A DNA stretch of 64,000 nucleotides from Coccinella septempunctata (GCF_907165205.1 NC_058196.1:32592501-32656500); one strand, 5' to 3'; shown: positions 35,401 to 48,980, numbered from the stretch's first letter. The notes: a model not told the origin generated them from the letters alone. A program made the numbers and translations.

Positions 35401-37440
35401 AACTGAAATGGGACGGATAATTTCCGTTGGAAAAATAGGAAAAAAAATTTTCCGTCCAGATATGCCATTTTCAGAAATTGAATCATGAGTTTACTTGATC
35501 AATCCGTTATCTTAATTGAGTTATTATTCGTTTATACTTCGATAAGTGTTGGATTTTTGAAGGGAAGCTAATGAAGAATATAATGCTCCTCTTGTGGGAG
35601 TATGTATATTTTTGAAAGGAAAGATTTGTCTATTTGTATCATTTCGAATTGAAGAATGATTCGAATTCCTTCAACCTATAATCTATGTTATATGAATATA
35701 TTCAAAACTGCGTCGAAATAGCTCCAAAACTCGATTGGGCAAATGCAACGTCTGGCATTGAATATTCATGTACACAAAATACGTTATCAGCTCGGGCGCG
35801 CATTTTTTACAATTTCAGAATGTTCACCTCATGATCCTACTGAATCACACGTATAACCGATAGTCCCTTTCGTCTGGATTTTAACCGAGTTCCGACCTAC
35901 AGTCTGGTCGCTTGTTGTTGATACCCTTCAAATCAAACCTACACGTTTATCCTCCTGAGGATTTAGACCGAGATCGATATTGCATCTGCGAAGGCGTGGT
36001 AGGTTTCTCCGAGGAAGATTGACGTGGAAAAACATCGGATTTCAAATCGTTCCGGCGTGGGTAGCGCTCATGGGAGTCGAAATATGCACCCCCAGCTCCG
36101 GTTTTACTCCGAAACGGATAGGGGGTCGATCTTTCCCACGTTTAAAATATACGCCTACGCCAGATGCATTAGAGCTGAACCCCACGACCGGCGTTAACGA
36201 AAAATCGTCGAGTAGGCTGTGGAAATTTGACAGTTGAAGTTTATGGCCAATAAGAAACGTCAAAGTCAATTTTTATCGATTCAAATTAGCCGTCCAATCG
36301 ACAAATTTCTAAAGGGAATAGCTCGAATAGGATACAAATGGGTTTACCACTTTCCGAGCGGTTAACTACTTTTTAATAAATAATGGAATATTCTGCCTCA
36401 AACGGAATCGTTCTATTTATATTTTTGGTGTGCTTCAAGGTCGAACCTATAACGTCGAATGCATTCGATTCTGATAGACGAAACAGCAGTTACATCGCAA
36501 GAATTTCCTCTCCTCTGTCCGGAAAAATGCAAGAGTGTGTCGCATCAAATCAAAAATAAGGAATATTCAGTCCATTATTAAGGGAACAAAATAAAACGCC
36601 CCAAGTTATAATAAAAATATCGCAGTAACCTTTTACTGTTCTATGACCCCAAGGGACCTGCTAATTCTTTGTATAAATGTGCAACGCTGTACTGAAATCT
36701 TTCAAATTGTGACTTTCCGGAGATGAACTAGGTCCGGCAAGACGTTGATTGGAAAATTTAAGATCTCGTTCTTAAATGGTGCGTCTTGTCTGATCTAGAG
36801 ATCCAGAAAATATTAGTTGTATCCCACAGACAATAATTCAATAAGTTCACCCCTTTATTTTTTAATATTCGTTGCAATAAATATCTATAGATCCACAAAA
36901 TACAACTTGAGATCCACAGAAAATGATTGTGTACGTTCCACACCTTAATCATTGTCCATTGAATATTTTATGTGTACCATATAGTCTATAGGTCGAAGTA
37001 AGAGTTGATTGCAATGAAAGAAAAGACTACCAAGTCTGAATATACAGGATGTTCTAAGGGAGTATGGGAAAATGAAGTGTTTTCTATATTGCAGTATCCA
37101 TAATCAGGATTCTCATACTTGAGGCCTAACTATACCATTTTCCTCCCAGTTTGAAACATCCTCTATGTGTATAGATAATAAATTCAACGTACACTGTATA
37201 TTTTCCGCTCATTATCGTTGGTAATTATGCGTAGACATAATAACCTGTCATCAGCCGTCAATTTTTCCATGTTTTATACAGTTTTTACAAAGGTGTCGGT
37301 TTATCGTATTCGTACTAATTATTTTTTGTCAAGGACAGGTCTACCTTTAGTTTATATACATAGTGTGAGACAAATATTTCATATAGCCGTTAAGAATTGA
37401 AGATTTCAGTGCATAATTTTAAGGTTAACAAGAGATATTT

Positions 37441-37503
37441 AGTGAAGTGATGTGTGGTGCCCCCCAGGGTTCTGACCCAGGGACACTTAATTTTATATTA
37501 TGT
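37441..37503 (+). pseudogene. Possible reverse transcriptase relic
   Basis: One frame from 37453 reads CGAPQGSDPGTLNFIL then a stop. This resembles the retroelement RT block GxPQGSxLGPLLF. The match is short, with no flanking RT domain in any frame, so chance similarity is possible. Confidence 0.25.
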
Positions 37504-39023
37504 TAGTGTTAAGCTTGAAAGTTCGCTGTTGGCCCTTGGCATTGGTCTCTTAGACCTATGAAGTGGTTAAAAGGATAATAAAGATCATGTAAACAAATTG
37601 TTATGACCAAATCATTGATTAATAATGTAATCAGCGGGTCTAACAATTAATCGTTATCGGGTCTCTGATGTAACAACATCAGCCCTCGAGATATGACGCA
37701 TGCAAAACAGGGTCAATGGCAAAAAGAATCATTAACTAAGTACAGTTTGGACATCGACATCACCACGTTTATATATACTTATATACATATATATTTGTAT
37801 GTACTGTTACCAATATTCAAGTTGTTTGTCAAATGTATTCTGAAATCGAACCACGATAATATCTCTCAGAAAAAAGTTGTGGGAAACGAAACAAATGTAT
37901 CGTGTACATCCCGAAACTGTCATTCTCAAAAATGGACTAGGAAAGCCTGTAGACAACTGGTAGAGGTCCAAAATTAAAAAAAAACATGATTTAAATCGAA
38001 AATAAACTCGATAAATCGATTCTATTCATTCTGATCTGAAATTTTTGACTACAAAGATTGCAGAAATACCTAGAGTGCTATTTTTTAACCGATTTATACA
38101 AAAATTAACGAAACTTCAGTCGAAATTTCGAAATCTTGAGTGTAACAACGATAATCTTCGATGGAGGATACGGTTAAGTGGTTTGAATAAAACCAACATT
38201 AACCTGTATAACTATAAATTTTTTTCAATTGTTTAAAGTGACGCGCCATTTTTTTTAAAGTTGCATATCAAAAGTATTTGTTTTAACGTTCTGACTGAGA
38301 ATACTTGACGCCAAATTTAATGAATTTCGAAAAAATCCAAAAAGAACGCATGAAACTCTTCAAAAAGACTGGATATTACGTAGTGATATGAATATTTTCG
38401 ATTTTATATTGAAGCCAATCTCGAGAAGCGGAAGCGACTGAACTGATTGGTTTTTGGGAATGACGTTGAACATTAAATAATCATTATTTTTCGAACTAAG
38501 GAATATTAAAATAAGATAAAATGTATTGTCCAATAAAGAATTTTCTATGTGGTTATCTAATGACTGTTTATTGTTTCGTCTTTATTCAAATTATTGTATG
38601 TATATATGTTTATATGAATTGCCACGATTTTGTATGTTGTTATTCCTTCAGCGGTAAAAAAATTAATGCCATATCTTAATGTAAATGTAACAACGCACTG
38701 ATAGGTTCTTGTGAAGGTTGTACCTGAATTGTTTTAGCTCTTAAGTTTGTATCGTCAGAGAGATATTCAATAATGTTATGTTTTTTTGAAACCAACTTGA
38801 CATAAACCTTGTTTCTGTTAGGCTATGGCTACTAATTTTTTATGTTTTAAGGTAATTAAGAAGATATTCAGAATTGGGAATGTTAAAGCTCATAATATTT
38901 GTAATACCCATACTTACGTTTAAGTAACATTTTTCTTTGGCAAACTTATAAATATATATATAGATTTCATCTTTTATTTCATAGAAATATATAAATAAAA
39001 TAATGTGTACTCTCTTTTAATAG

Positions 39024-39160
39024 TTCTAACTCACAATCAACTGAAAAACAGTAAGGATAGAGCCATCATAATGCAACTTGCAGCTACCCAAGGTGATTTT
39101 CTTTCGCCAATGCGTGCACACTTCCAAAGGGTTCCAGAAATTCTAGAAAATATTAACAGA
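39024..39160 (+). other. Orphan exon-like segment, product unknown
   Basis: A 137 bp stretch is bracketed by an acceptor-like CTTTTAATAG and a donor-like AGA|GTAAAT. One frame is open, with coding-like composition (KDRAIIMQLAATQGDFLSPM followed by an HFQRVPEILENIN stretch). No neighbouring exon that joins in phase was found. It could be a lone exon of an unseen gene, a pseudogene remnant or chance. The minus strand is also open over most of it. Confidence 0.3.
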
Positions 39161-39898
39161 GTAAATGAAGTCATACCTTCAATAAGAATCGTAATTTCAT
39201 ATATCTTTCTGGTGTCGTATAGTTTCATTCTTTGAACGATTTTATCTCCATGCACAATACCGGTCAGGTTGTTGATTCTTGAACCTTCGTTGTTCATTAA
39301 CTTACCCAACTTTATTCCTATCCATTAAACTTGGGAATAAAGCCCTGAGATATGCACACGTACAAATTATCAATAGTAAAACTGATAGTAGACTTTGAAA
39401 ATTGAATATAGCAGACTGAAAAAAATTTCATTATGATATGGTATTCACAAATTCTCAAGCTTACCATTTTTTTTAGTAAATTCAAATAATAATATTATAT
39501 TATAGACACTCAAGTTAACCTAAGTTTGTTATCATTTTAGTCTGTGATTTCGACGTAGATGTCAAATGTGTTTTGTGCTTCTTCATAGAAATATCTTCCA
39601 ACGATCACCGAATATTGTATAATAAAGTCAAGTAATCTGTGATCGTAGTTCAATGGTATCGTCTATCGTAGTTCAAATGTTATATATATTTGACATGTTT
39701 ACAAATATCAAGCAGAAATAGGTTAATATTCACAATCAGAGACAACAGGTTGTCTCTGTTCACAATATTCTTATCAAATTCCATTATTGTTGGAAATGGG
39801 TGTATTGTTGTTTAATTGCTGACGATCAGTTAAGTGGTTCGTAACAAAAGAATCGAAATAGTTTCGTCTTGAACAACTTTATTCACGAATCTGCAAAA

Positions 39899-42800
39899 AT
39901 GTCGACTGCAATATTCATTGCAGACTGGTTCATGCTCGGTAGGGACATTTATTACCGAAAATTCGAACTGTACAACATGAATTGGTCATCAGATGTAAAT
40001 CTGGAAAACTATTCTGTAACTTCCGCACAATGTGGGGGCCCCATCGCTGTCAAGAGAGATTCTAAGAAGATCGTGAAAGAGAGTGGTCAGCCTATTATCT
40101 CGATATTTTCCTGTTCTGGAAACAATATAACTTCCTTCAAATGGACTAGGAGGCCCATTGTGAAAATGGGATGGTCGAACGAAGAGAAATTTGTTTGTAT
40201 ACAGGAGGACGGAATGATTGTCATTCATGATATCTTTGGAAAATTCCTACATACCTTTTTGATCAGCCAGAGAGCTCAAGAGTTGAAAGTTGTTGATGCG
40301 AAATTATTTACTAGTCCTCAAAATTGTACGGGAGTCGCTGTGCTGACCAGCAATGACAAGGTTTTTTTAGTGAATAATATCTTAGGTGAGGTTTATGTCT
40401 CTGTTGTGGTTGTGTTATTCATCAGATTCATGTTTCAGACCCTAAATGCAGACAATTGTCTGAACTTCCTAAAGGTTTGAAACCTTATTGTTGGGTTGTA
40501 ATAGCTGAGGAGCCACAAACCGAAATTCTTATGGCTTGTGGTAAGGAACTCTACCGTTTGAAGCAAGATGAGCATCACACAAGTGTTATGTTGGAGCCAG
40601 ACATTTCTAATGAGTACACTACAATACTTAAGATGTCAGTCTCTTTCAACGCTCGCCATATTGCCCTATTTACTGATTCAGGTAAGTCTAAACTCATTCA
40701 CTCGAATGAAATTAAAGGGAAGACACATTTAAATTTGAATGTCATTTGTTGCAGGCCATCTTTGGCTTGGATCTTCTAATTTCCGCAGTAAATATTGTGA
40801 GATCGACACCGAGGTAATATACACTCCGAAACAGTTGATTTGGTGTGGGAATGAAGCGGTTGTTGCTTATTGGGAAAGGAGCAATACTATTTTGGTTGTT
40901 GGCATACACGGTCAGAAAATGACGTTCACTTATGATGGATCGGTTCACATAGTTCAAGAGATAGATGGCGTTAGGATCATTTCCAATAACACCCATGAGT
41001 TGCTGCAGAAAGTGCCACACGTTGTGCAGGTAACATATACCCTTGCTTATTTGAAACATTTCTTTCATGCCCATTCGCCTGAAAAAAAATGAATACCGAG
41101 TCCAAGATCAGTATTTTTGGCTCTATGAGTCTAAACCATCGAATCCTCATTCAATGCGCTCTGTGATAGGTGCTAACTTCACTTCTGTCGAACTGACAAT
41201 AACCTACACAGAACACAAATATAACCTATATATCGAAATCTGTCAGACTAAACAAATATTCTTTGATCATTGACAAATATGTCAGTGATTTCGGAAAAAC
41301 GTCAAATGTCTACATTTTTCAAGAGATTTTTTGGGTATCCCTTTTTAGTTTATGGCTTTTAAGTTATTTTATATACGCAATGGTCCTTTTCGACGATTCC
41401 GTATCTGTTTCAGAAAATATTCCGCATCAACAGCACAGAACCCGGCAGTTTCCTGCTCGAAGCTTCGAAACAATTCCAGAAGCGAAGTCACAGAGCCAAC
41501 GAGTACATCTCTCTGGTCAAGAAAGATCTACTCACGGCGGTTGAGCAATGCATAGACGCCGTGGGCTACGAATTCGACCCGGAAATACAGAAGAGGCTGG
41601 TTAGGGCGGCCCAGTTCGGAAAATGCTTCATTTCCAACGCGAACACGGAAAAATACGTCAATATGTGCCGGCTACTGAGGGTGCTGAATGAGGTTAGGAA
41701 CCCTAGGATAGGCATCCCGATCACGATGACCCAGCTGACGTACCTGACGAATAAGGTGCTGCTGGACCGGCTGATTACCAGGAAGGAGTACTATCTGGCC
41801 CTACAGATCGCCAAGTATCTCAGGATGCCCGATAGGGAGGGGAAAAATCACATTTTGGTGCATTGGGCTAAGTATAAGGTAAGTGGCGTTGGTAGCTGCA
41901 ACTCTGTGGTTACAACATATAACCTTACTTTCAAGGTGAATCAGTCTCAAATGGAAGAGGAGACTGTGGCCAGGGAAATAGCGGAAAAGTTGGGTTACAC
42001 CCCCGGTATATCCTACAGCGAAGTGGCCTACGCCGCCGCTGAGTGCGGGAAGAAGAAGATAGCCATCAAGCTGTTGGATTACGAATCGAAAGCTAGCGAG
42101 CAGATAAACCTCCTGTTGCTGTTGGGGGAGACTTCCCCAGCGCTGGTGAAAGCCATACAGAGCGGGGACATGGATCTGGTGTATACGGTCATCCTGAAGC
42201 TTAGGGACAATATGGCGCTGGGGGATTTCAAGATGACCATACGGGCGTTTCCGATATCCCAAGCGCTGTACATCAAGTACTGCAAGAAGCACAACATACA
42301 GGCCTTGAACGAGATCTACATACAAGAGGATGACTTCGCCTCCCAGGCCGAGATGTTCATTTTGCAGAGTATGGATGACGAAAAGTCCCACATGAAGGAT
42401 TCTTTCCTTTCGTCAGCAGCTGAAGCTTACAGGTAAGAGACAGTTATCCTGCCTAGGCGTTAAGAAAGGTGAAAATGCGGTACCAATGAACTACCCGCAT
42501 CTTTTCGTCTATATCTTTTCCAGGAAAGGAAGAAAAGACCTGTACGCCTCGATGTGCGAAGAATCGCTGAGACTAGTGCGCTACCAGAGGGAAATCGAAG
42601 ATACCTTGAACTCCAGGAACGAATTCCAGGGAAAATCCGTGCACGAAACCTTCAAACTCTTGCTGGAGAAGAAGGAGTACAAGCACGCCGAAAAACTGAA
42701 GAACGATTTCAAAATGTCCGACCGGAGGTATTTCTGGCTGAAGATACATCATCTGGCCGAGATTGAGGACTGGGTGGAGCTGGAGAAGTTCTCGAAAATG

Positions 42801-43070
42801 AAGAAGGGTAATGCTAGTTTCGCGGCGTACGTGGACGTGTGTTTGGAGTTTAACAACAAGAACGAGGCTCTTAAATACTTGCCCAAAGTTAGCGATTCTC
42901 TGAAGGTTAAGTACTATACCAAGACGGGGTGTTTGGAGGAAGCTGCCAAGATAGCCTACGCTCAGAAGGATGCGCAGGGGCTTCAGTACGTCCAGAGTAA
43001 ATGCGTGGGACAGCCCGTTCTTTACGAAAAAATCAACGGGATGATTACTCAGCTCGATTTGCGAAGATAG
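39899..43070 (+). CDS. Vps16A: VPS16, core subunit of HOPS/CORVET tethering complexes
   Basis: Six exons: 39899-40385, 40439-40681, 40755-41029, 41414-41878, 41936-42432, 42524-43070. Phases agree and give 837 residues (human VPS16 about 839). The N-terminal half (MSTAIFIADWFMLGRDIYYRKF, TSFKWTRRPIVKMGWSNEEK, HLWLGSSNF) is the VPS16 beta-propeller. The C-terminal half (KIFRINSTEPGSFLLEASKQF, LLEKKEYKHAEKLKNDFK, RYFWLKIHHLAE) is the alpha-solenoid that binds VPS33. The protein works in endosome-lysosome and autophagosome fusion. Intron 4 is only 57 bp and has no in-frame stop, so exons 4 and 5 could be misread as one. Insects also have a shorter Vps16B (VIPAS39-like) protein; the full length with propeller points to Vps16A. 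The poly(A) signal is at 43138-43143. Confidence 0.95.
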
Positions 43071-43489
43071 ATCTATTTAGTGTTCATTTTTTTTATTATT
43101 CTGTGATATATATTTGAATTTATGTCAGTTCTGTACTAATAAAACTTTATTTATCGAAAAAAGAGCATTTATTCACCAGAAACCAAGTGTGTCCACTATA
43201 CAGCCGGTGATGGTTGGTATTTATCTGTCAGGTACTCTTTGACACATGTCAAAACGGGTCATGTGACCAAACCATAAAACGTCAAAAAATTTGTCGGTAA
43301 GATGAATTGGAAGTTTCGAGAATCCCAACGTGAAAAAGAGTCGCCGTGGAAGATTTCAGATGTGGTTAGAATACCGAGGAATTGGCCTTTCATTCGGTAG
43401 CAGAATGACGTTTCTAACGTCACTTGTTGATCTGCAATAAGTGGAAGAAATAGCCTAATATCGGGAAAAGTTGAAAAAATTTCAAACGT

Positions 43490-46400
43490 CAACAGAAGAA
43501 ACCATAGAATGACGCTCGAGAGCGTCAAGAACATGGGCGTAACATCAGACTGGGCATTCACGATTGAAGATGACGTTTCGTTTTCGTATCTTTTCGATTC
43601 TAAAGGATTTTATGGGTGGTTTTAGTCACTGAATTCATGTTTTTTTCAAGTTGATGAGTAGAATTTGCCCAAAAAGTGTTTCTATAGAACAAGTGTATCT
43701 GGGAATAAAAAGATTACTATAGCATTATTAGAAAACGCGTTTATTTCTCAGCTTTATCCACTAAATCTTATAGGATAGTTGTAGTATTTAACGAAGTTTG
43801 AAAAAATAAAACTACTTATATTGAAATAAAAGTTTTATTGATTTTTTAAAAACTTATCACTTTGAATTACCTATAACAAAAAGTTTCTATTGATATTGGT
43901 AAGTATTTCATACGGAAAAATTCATTTTTTGACTGAAGCGACATTGGTTTGTTGTACCTCTGCTTAATATGAAGTAAAAAAATTAATTATACAAGTTTTT
44001 TACACTTTCTATGGAGGATAATAATATAGAGATAACTGCGTAACACTCTCAATATGTGGATTTGATGCTAGTTTATGTTCTGTAAGGATTTTGGCCAATA
44101 TAGTTCCCTCTGAAAAAAATTGTCTATAAGTTTAGCGTTGTAAAAGATAGGAATAGGATTTTTTTTTAATTCCCCAAACTTACCCAGGCCCGTAGTTACA
44201 AACGTAGAGTTTCTGATATCTGAAGTATCCCCCTTTGTTGTAGTAAGCGTATCCACATCCAACATGGTCGGTATTCGCCCAAACTAACTAAAATGAGATT
44301 GAAACATCGATTTCACAATGAATTTTACACCCATATTTAGTTTTCGTGATCTGGCGTAAAAAAAACATTTTTACCTGAGTGTAATGCCCAGTAGCCGCAG
44401 AAAAAGGCGAGCCGAACCTGTAAATTTTGTGCTCGTTAAACCACGACTGAATGGCATCGTGCCAGTTTGGTCCTTTTCCATATCCAGTTGACATGAAGAG
44501 GTACAGATTTTGTCCAACCCAACCCCATGAAGCTTTAATGGAAACAAAGTACAAAATTTAGGTTATATTCGATTTAAATCATACATAACCTAAAAATCGT
44601 TAAGTTATAGGTTATGTACGGAAGAATACTCACTTCCAGTGATAGTAACATGTTTGAATTCACACGTGTTGGCTACTTCTTGCGCTTTTTTCTCCAATTC
44701 TAATGAATATCTCTGGGAAAAAAACAATAGATAATATGAAAATATGAGTCCAGAAAAGGACAGAGGGTTAGGGGCCTCGATTTGGTTAATCCGGCCCTGT
44801 CTATATACGTTTGAGGGGAAGTTATATCTTCATTTCTTAGCAATACCTTGACTCACAAACTGACTCAATTGAAAAGCCAAAATTATATCGATTGTATCGA
44901 GAATTTTATCGAAATTAAATAGAAAATAGTCGAAAAAATTTATAAATTCAAGTTTTATAGACACTAGGAGTTCAAAATTTTTCATCCTATTGAAAAAACG
45001 AAGAATTAAAGAAAAACAAGGCATATAATAATAAATTTGATGCAAGGACTCTAATGACACATAAGAAACATATTGAGATCCCAATTCTATGTTCACCTAA
45101 AACCTAATAACAAAAGTTCATATTACAACACTTTAAATTTCGATATTCAATTAGTCATATTCTCTTTCTCGGAAAAAGTAATTATCAAAATATATGTTGT
45201 TTTTCCCGCATAAAAACTTTCGATGGCAGTTTGGCAGCAGTTTTAATTGCAATGAAGAAATAATCTAATTATAAGTATGTATTCGCTGGATCTAATGGTA
45301 ATGTTTTATAATGCACGTTTGTTGTTAGAAATACCGATTATCTGATAAGATCCTGAAATTTACGAGGCTTCCATTCAAGGTGTTTACGAATGATTCAAGA
45401 AATATTAATGAACTTCGCTATTGACCCAAGAAGCTCATTGAATATGCGATCAATTCAGAATTTGCACGGCCATAGGTAAATAGTTCAAGATCTGAATCAT
45501 TTAGATCAGAAGATAACAGCGTATTCAGTCGGAGAGAATTGGCTGTAAAGTGTTAAGATACCTCATTTCAAGTGAAAAAATGGGAAAATGAAATTTTTCA
45601 ATGGTACTCACAATTTGTTTCATGTTGGTAGCTCTGGGCTGCCCAGGAACTTTACCAGCAGCAACCAGACCTCTGAGGTAGTTGTGCTGGTTGACTATGA
45701 AATTTCTATCCCCTTGGGATAAACCGGACTCTGAAAAAAAATGAGCAATCTCTCTCTCTGACAAGAAGAAAAAAGCGAAATTTGATGCCGAAATTCCAAG
45801 AGAAAATACATACATTAATGATACGTATAATGTTATTCAGTATTCACATATTTGAGTTGAATATCTTTTTAACGATAAGGAATAAGCATTTTATGTTGGG
45901 TATAGGCATGTGTAACTTTATATACACCCTTCAAAAATTATCTATGACTTCATATAATATATCTCAAATTAAGGACATTTTTTCTCATATAAAAAAAAGC
46001 GCAATTTAAAATACAAATAGATCTGTCCAAATATGTTTACAACAAAAAAACTGTCTTTGATTTATTCTAAATTGTAGACTGGCACTCCATGTAGGAGTAT
46101 CACTGAAAAGTAGAGGTGAAGGAAGCAAGAAAAAACTAGAGTTCTATGAGTTCCCCAATTTTATGACATAATTTCCATTTCCTGATTGAAGAACAAGAAA
46201 AGAATGAATCGACATAGACTAATGTGGAAACCTTATAGTGAAATTTTAAACTTTCTCAAAACCGAATTTGTTTCGAAATATCCGAATGAATTTTTCCTGA
46301 TGCCTTGAAAAGAAAAAAGAAATTTTCTCACCATATATGCCGGACGGACAGTAGGTGCTGCCAAAATCCGCACAAACGAAAAAAATGGCAAGGGTAATCA

Positions 46401-46740
46401 GTGATTTGTTTGCCATGGTCGTAGTTGTACTGATCAAGATGTTGGATAGATTGAAGGTGAGTGTTTTCGTCAAAATTACAGAGACTATACGTGAATCATT
46501 ACCTGAATGTTAACTGATAAGGTGTAATGCAATAAACATACATGTCGCAAGATTCTTCGAGGTTTAAACCGGGAAAACGGAAGTGGAAAATGTTGCGTCC
46601 AAGACATTCGGACAGATAAAAATGCAAATTTCTCCATTCGAGACGAAATTATTTTCGCTACATGCAGATTTCGAGAAATAAAAAAAAATTCTGGCAAACT
46701 ACTGGAGATAACTCCTTGAAATTAGATTCCTACAAAGGTT
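43490..46740. repeat. Segmental tandem duplication, unit 1 (CAP gene A with flanks)
   Basis: The downstream flank of CAP gene A near 43495-43560 (GAAACCATAGAAT, ACATGGGCGTAACATC, GGGCAT) matches that of gene B near 46829-46950. The promoter flanks near 46500-46700 and 48780-48900 also match. The duplicated unit is therefore larger than the gene. Confidence 0.7.
44073..46416 (-). CDS. Secreted CAP-superfamily (antigen 5-like) protein, copy A
   Basis: Six exons on the minus strand: 46416-46332, 45730-45612, 44712-44634, 44532-44375, 44287-44184, 44109-44073. All phases join, giving 193 residues. The first exon encodes a signal peptide (MANKSLITLAIFFVCADFGS). The CAP core follows: an N-terminal HNYLRG motif, AQEVANTCEFKH, WVGQNLYLF, NWHDAIQSWFNEH, GHYTQLVWANTDHVGCGYA and the C-terminal CNYGPGGNYIGQNPY. 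Cysteines fit the usual disulfide pattern. CAP proteins are secreted and occur in insect venom, saliva, hemolymph and reproductive tissue, often binding lipids; the role here is unknown. The gene is convergent with VPS16 and a tandem paralogue of copy B with identical exon structure. Confidence 0.92.
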
Positions 46741-46829
46741 CCTTTAGTTCATACCTCCGATGGAACAAATTCCAGTATTGAAAACTGTGGAAAAATGCAT
46801 AAAAGTTAACATTTTCACAAGTCATCAGA

Positions 46830-48980
46830 GGAAACCATAGAATTCACGGGGCTCGGCTAACTTTAGGTCATACGACTAACGCCCATCTTCAAAAGGACCT
46901 GCAGATAGCTCGAAAACGGCAAAGACATGGGCGTAACATTCGATTGGGCATGCACTTTTGAAAATTACCAGTAACGTGTCGTTTTCTCATGTTCGAAGGT
47001 TTTTTTCGATTTCAACGGATTTTACCGTTTTATTTGTCCATGAATTGTGTACACCGAAAGATTGTATCTACCAATTAAAAATATCTACCTAACCTAAAGT
47101 GATCTTACTTTCTAAAAAAATGATTAATGAAGGTGGATTTACCTGAAATCTGGATCTCCTGGCCAAACTAGTATTAATCTAAGATAAATACTAGTTTTTC
47201 TCAGCTTTATTTACTTAATTCCATAGGATCGTTATATAGGTACTTTTTAGTGGAGAAAAAAAAATACTTGAATTAAAATAAAAGTTTACTTGGATTTATA
47301 TAAATATGGATTGTTGTAAATCTGCATTATAGTGATCAAAAATATTCATTACACCAATTTTTTTCAAGTTTTTACGGAGGATAAGATATAGATAACTGCT
47401 TAACACTTTCATTATGTGGATATGTTATCAGTTTATGTTTTGTAGGGACTTTGGTTATTAACGTTTCCCCTGCAAAAAAAAATTTGATAAGTTTAGTGGA
47501 GTAAACGATGAGAAATTTTGACTCAAGTTTATGAAATCATGGTAACTACATAGTAGATTCATAAATGGCACAATGAAAAATTCCCTTGAACTTACCCTGG
47601 CCCGTAGTTACAAACGTAGAGTTTCTGATAACTGTAATCGCCGGATGGTTTCTTGTAATGGGCGTATCCGCATCCAGCATGGTCAGTATCGGCCCAAACC
47701 AGCTGAAACGAGATTAAAAACTTGAAAAATTGGATCATTTTTGTGGAATTCATGTCGCTTGCGTCATAAGGACTTTTTACCTGAGTGTAATGTCCAGTTT
47801 CCTCAGAAAAAGGCGAGCCAAACTTGTATTTTTTGTGTTCGTCAAACCAATACTGAATGGCATCGTGCCAGTTTGGTCCTTTTCCATATTCAGTTGACAA
47901 AAAGAGGAACAGATTTTGTCCAACCCAACCCCAGGACGCTTGAATAGAAAAAAAGTTATTATTTTGGGTTATATTCGATTTGATTCACACATAACCTAAA
48001 AATCGTTGGATTATAAGTTATGGACGGAAATATTACTCACTTCCAGTGATAGGAACATGTTTGAATTCACACGTGTTGGCTACTTCTTGCGCTTTCTTTT
48101 CCAACTCCATCGAATAGCTCTAGAAAAAACAAGAATATGAAAATATAGGATTACCAAACCTATCGAGAATTGCGCCTATGTGCCTCAACATGCTTAATCC
48201 GGCCCTGTTTTCTAAGAAAGTATCAGTGAATTCAGTCAGAGAGAATTGGGAGTAAAGAAACCACATATCAAGAGAGAAAATGGCAGAATAAATCGTTGAA
48301 ATTTGCTACAAAATCGAATTCGAAAATTCAATATAGAAATTAGTCGAATAGAGACCTGATAAACAGTGATAAACTGTTAGTTTATATCTAGACTCACAAT
48401 TTGTTTCATATTCGTAGCTTTTGGTTGATCTGGAACTTTCCCAGAAGCCACCTGACCTCTGAGGTAGTTGTGCTGACTGACTATGTAATCTCTGTCTTCT
48501 TGGGATAAACCGGACTCTGCAAAAAATAATGCAATCTCTCAAATGGCAAGCAGTTAGAGCCGAAGTTTCAAATAGCAAATTTAATGCCGAAATACAATAA
48601 CTACATTAGAGACCATCCGAAATAAGAATTTTTCTCACCGTAGATACCAGACGGACAGTCGGTTCTGACAAAATCTACCCAAACGAAAAAAATGGCTAGG
48701 GTAACAAGTAATTTGTTTGCCATGGTCGTAGTTGTAGGTACTGATCAAATGTGTACTGATAAGGAGTAAAACAATCAACTATATATGTTGCAAACTTCTT
48801 CGACGAACATGAAACTGGAAAATGTTGCGCGAAAAAAAATTTGGAGCGATATAAATGCAAATTTCCTACTTCCAGACTAAATTATTTACGCGAATTGTAG
48901 ATTTCGAGAAATGCGAAGAATCTGCTTAGAATCTACTGGAGTAACAAAGGTCCACTTAGTTCATGGATCCGATCAAACTA
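46830..48980. repeat. Segmental tandem duplication, unit 2 (CAP gene B with flanks)
   Basis: This is the second unit of the duplication at 43490-46740. It is shorter mainly because introns 1 and 2 are shorter than in unit 1. Both promoters share TAAAAATGCAAATTTC-like and TATAAATGCAAATTTC motifs and ATTTCGAGAAAT just upstream, suggesting co-regulation. Confidence 0.7.
47433..48723 (-). CDS. Secreted CAP-superfamily (antigen 5-like) protein, copy B
   Basis: Six exons on the minus strand: 48723-48639, 48516-48398, 48119-48041, 47938-47781, 47702-47596, 47469-47433. Exons 1-4 and 6 match copy A in length exactly and exon 5 has one extra codon, giving 194 residues. The signal peptide is MANKLLVTLAIFFVWVDFVR. 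The CAP core shows HNYLRG, AQEVANTCEFKH, WVGQNLFLF, NWHDAIQYWFDEH, GHYTQLVWADTDHAGCGYA and CNYGPGGNVNNQSPY. Differences from copy A cluster in surface-like positions (YFDEHKKYKFG versus WFNEHKIYRFG, and YKKPSGDYS versus YNKGGYFR), as expected for diverging secreted paralogues. Splice sites are canonical and the frame is intact, so both copies look functional. Confidence 0.92.

Larger units (their letters stand above)
32510..39898. other. Long AT-rich intergenic region between Met and VPS16
   Basis: About 7.4 kb without a supported gene. A slightly GC-richer patch at 35940-36240 has overlapping 75-85 codon frames on both strands that I do not recognise. Two items are listed separately: a short reverse-transcriptase-like relic at 37441-37503 and an orphan exon-like segment at 39024-39160. 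Distal enhancers of Met or VPS16 could lie here but cannot be seen from sequence alone. Confidence 0.5.

Noticed and set aside
35980..36269. Overlapping 75-85 codon frames near 36 kb
   Set aside because: Both strands are open over a GC-richer patch; neither has splice context or a recognised domain.
41030..41413. Separate short frames at 41067-41555 as an extra gene
   Set aside because: They lie in VPS16 intron 3 and at the exon 4 edge in the wrong frame; VPS16 phases are complete without them.
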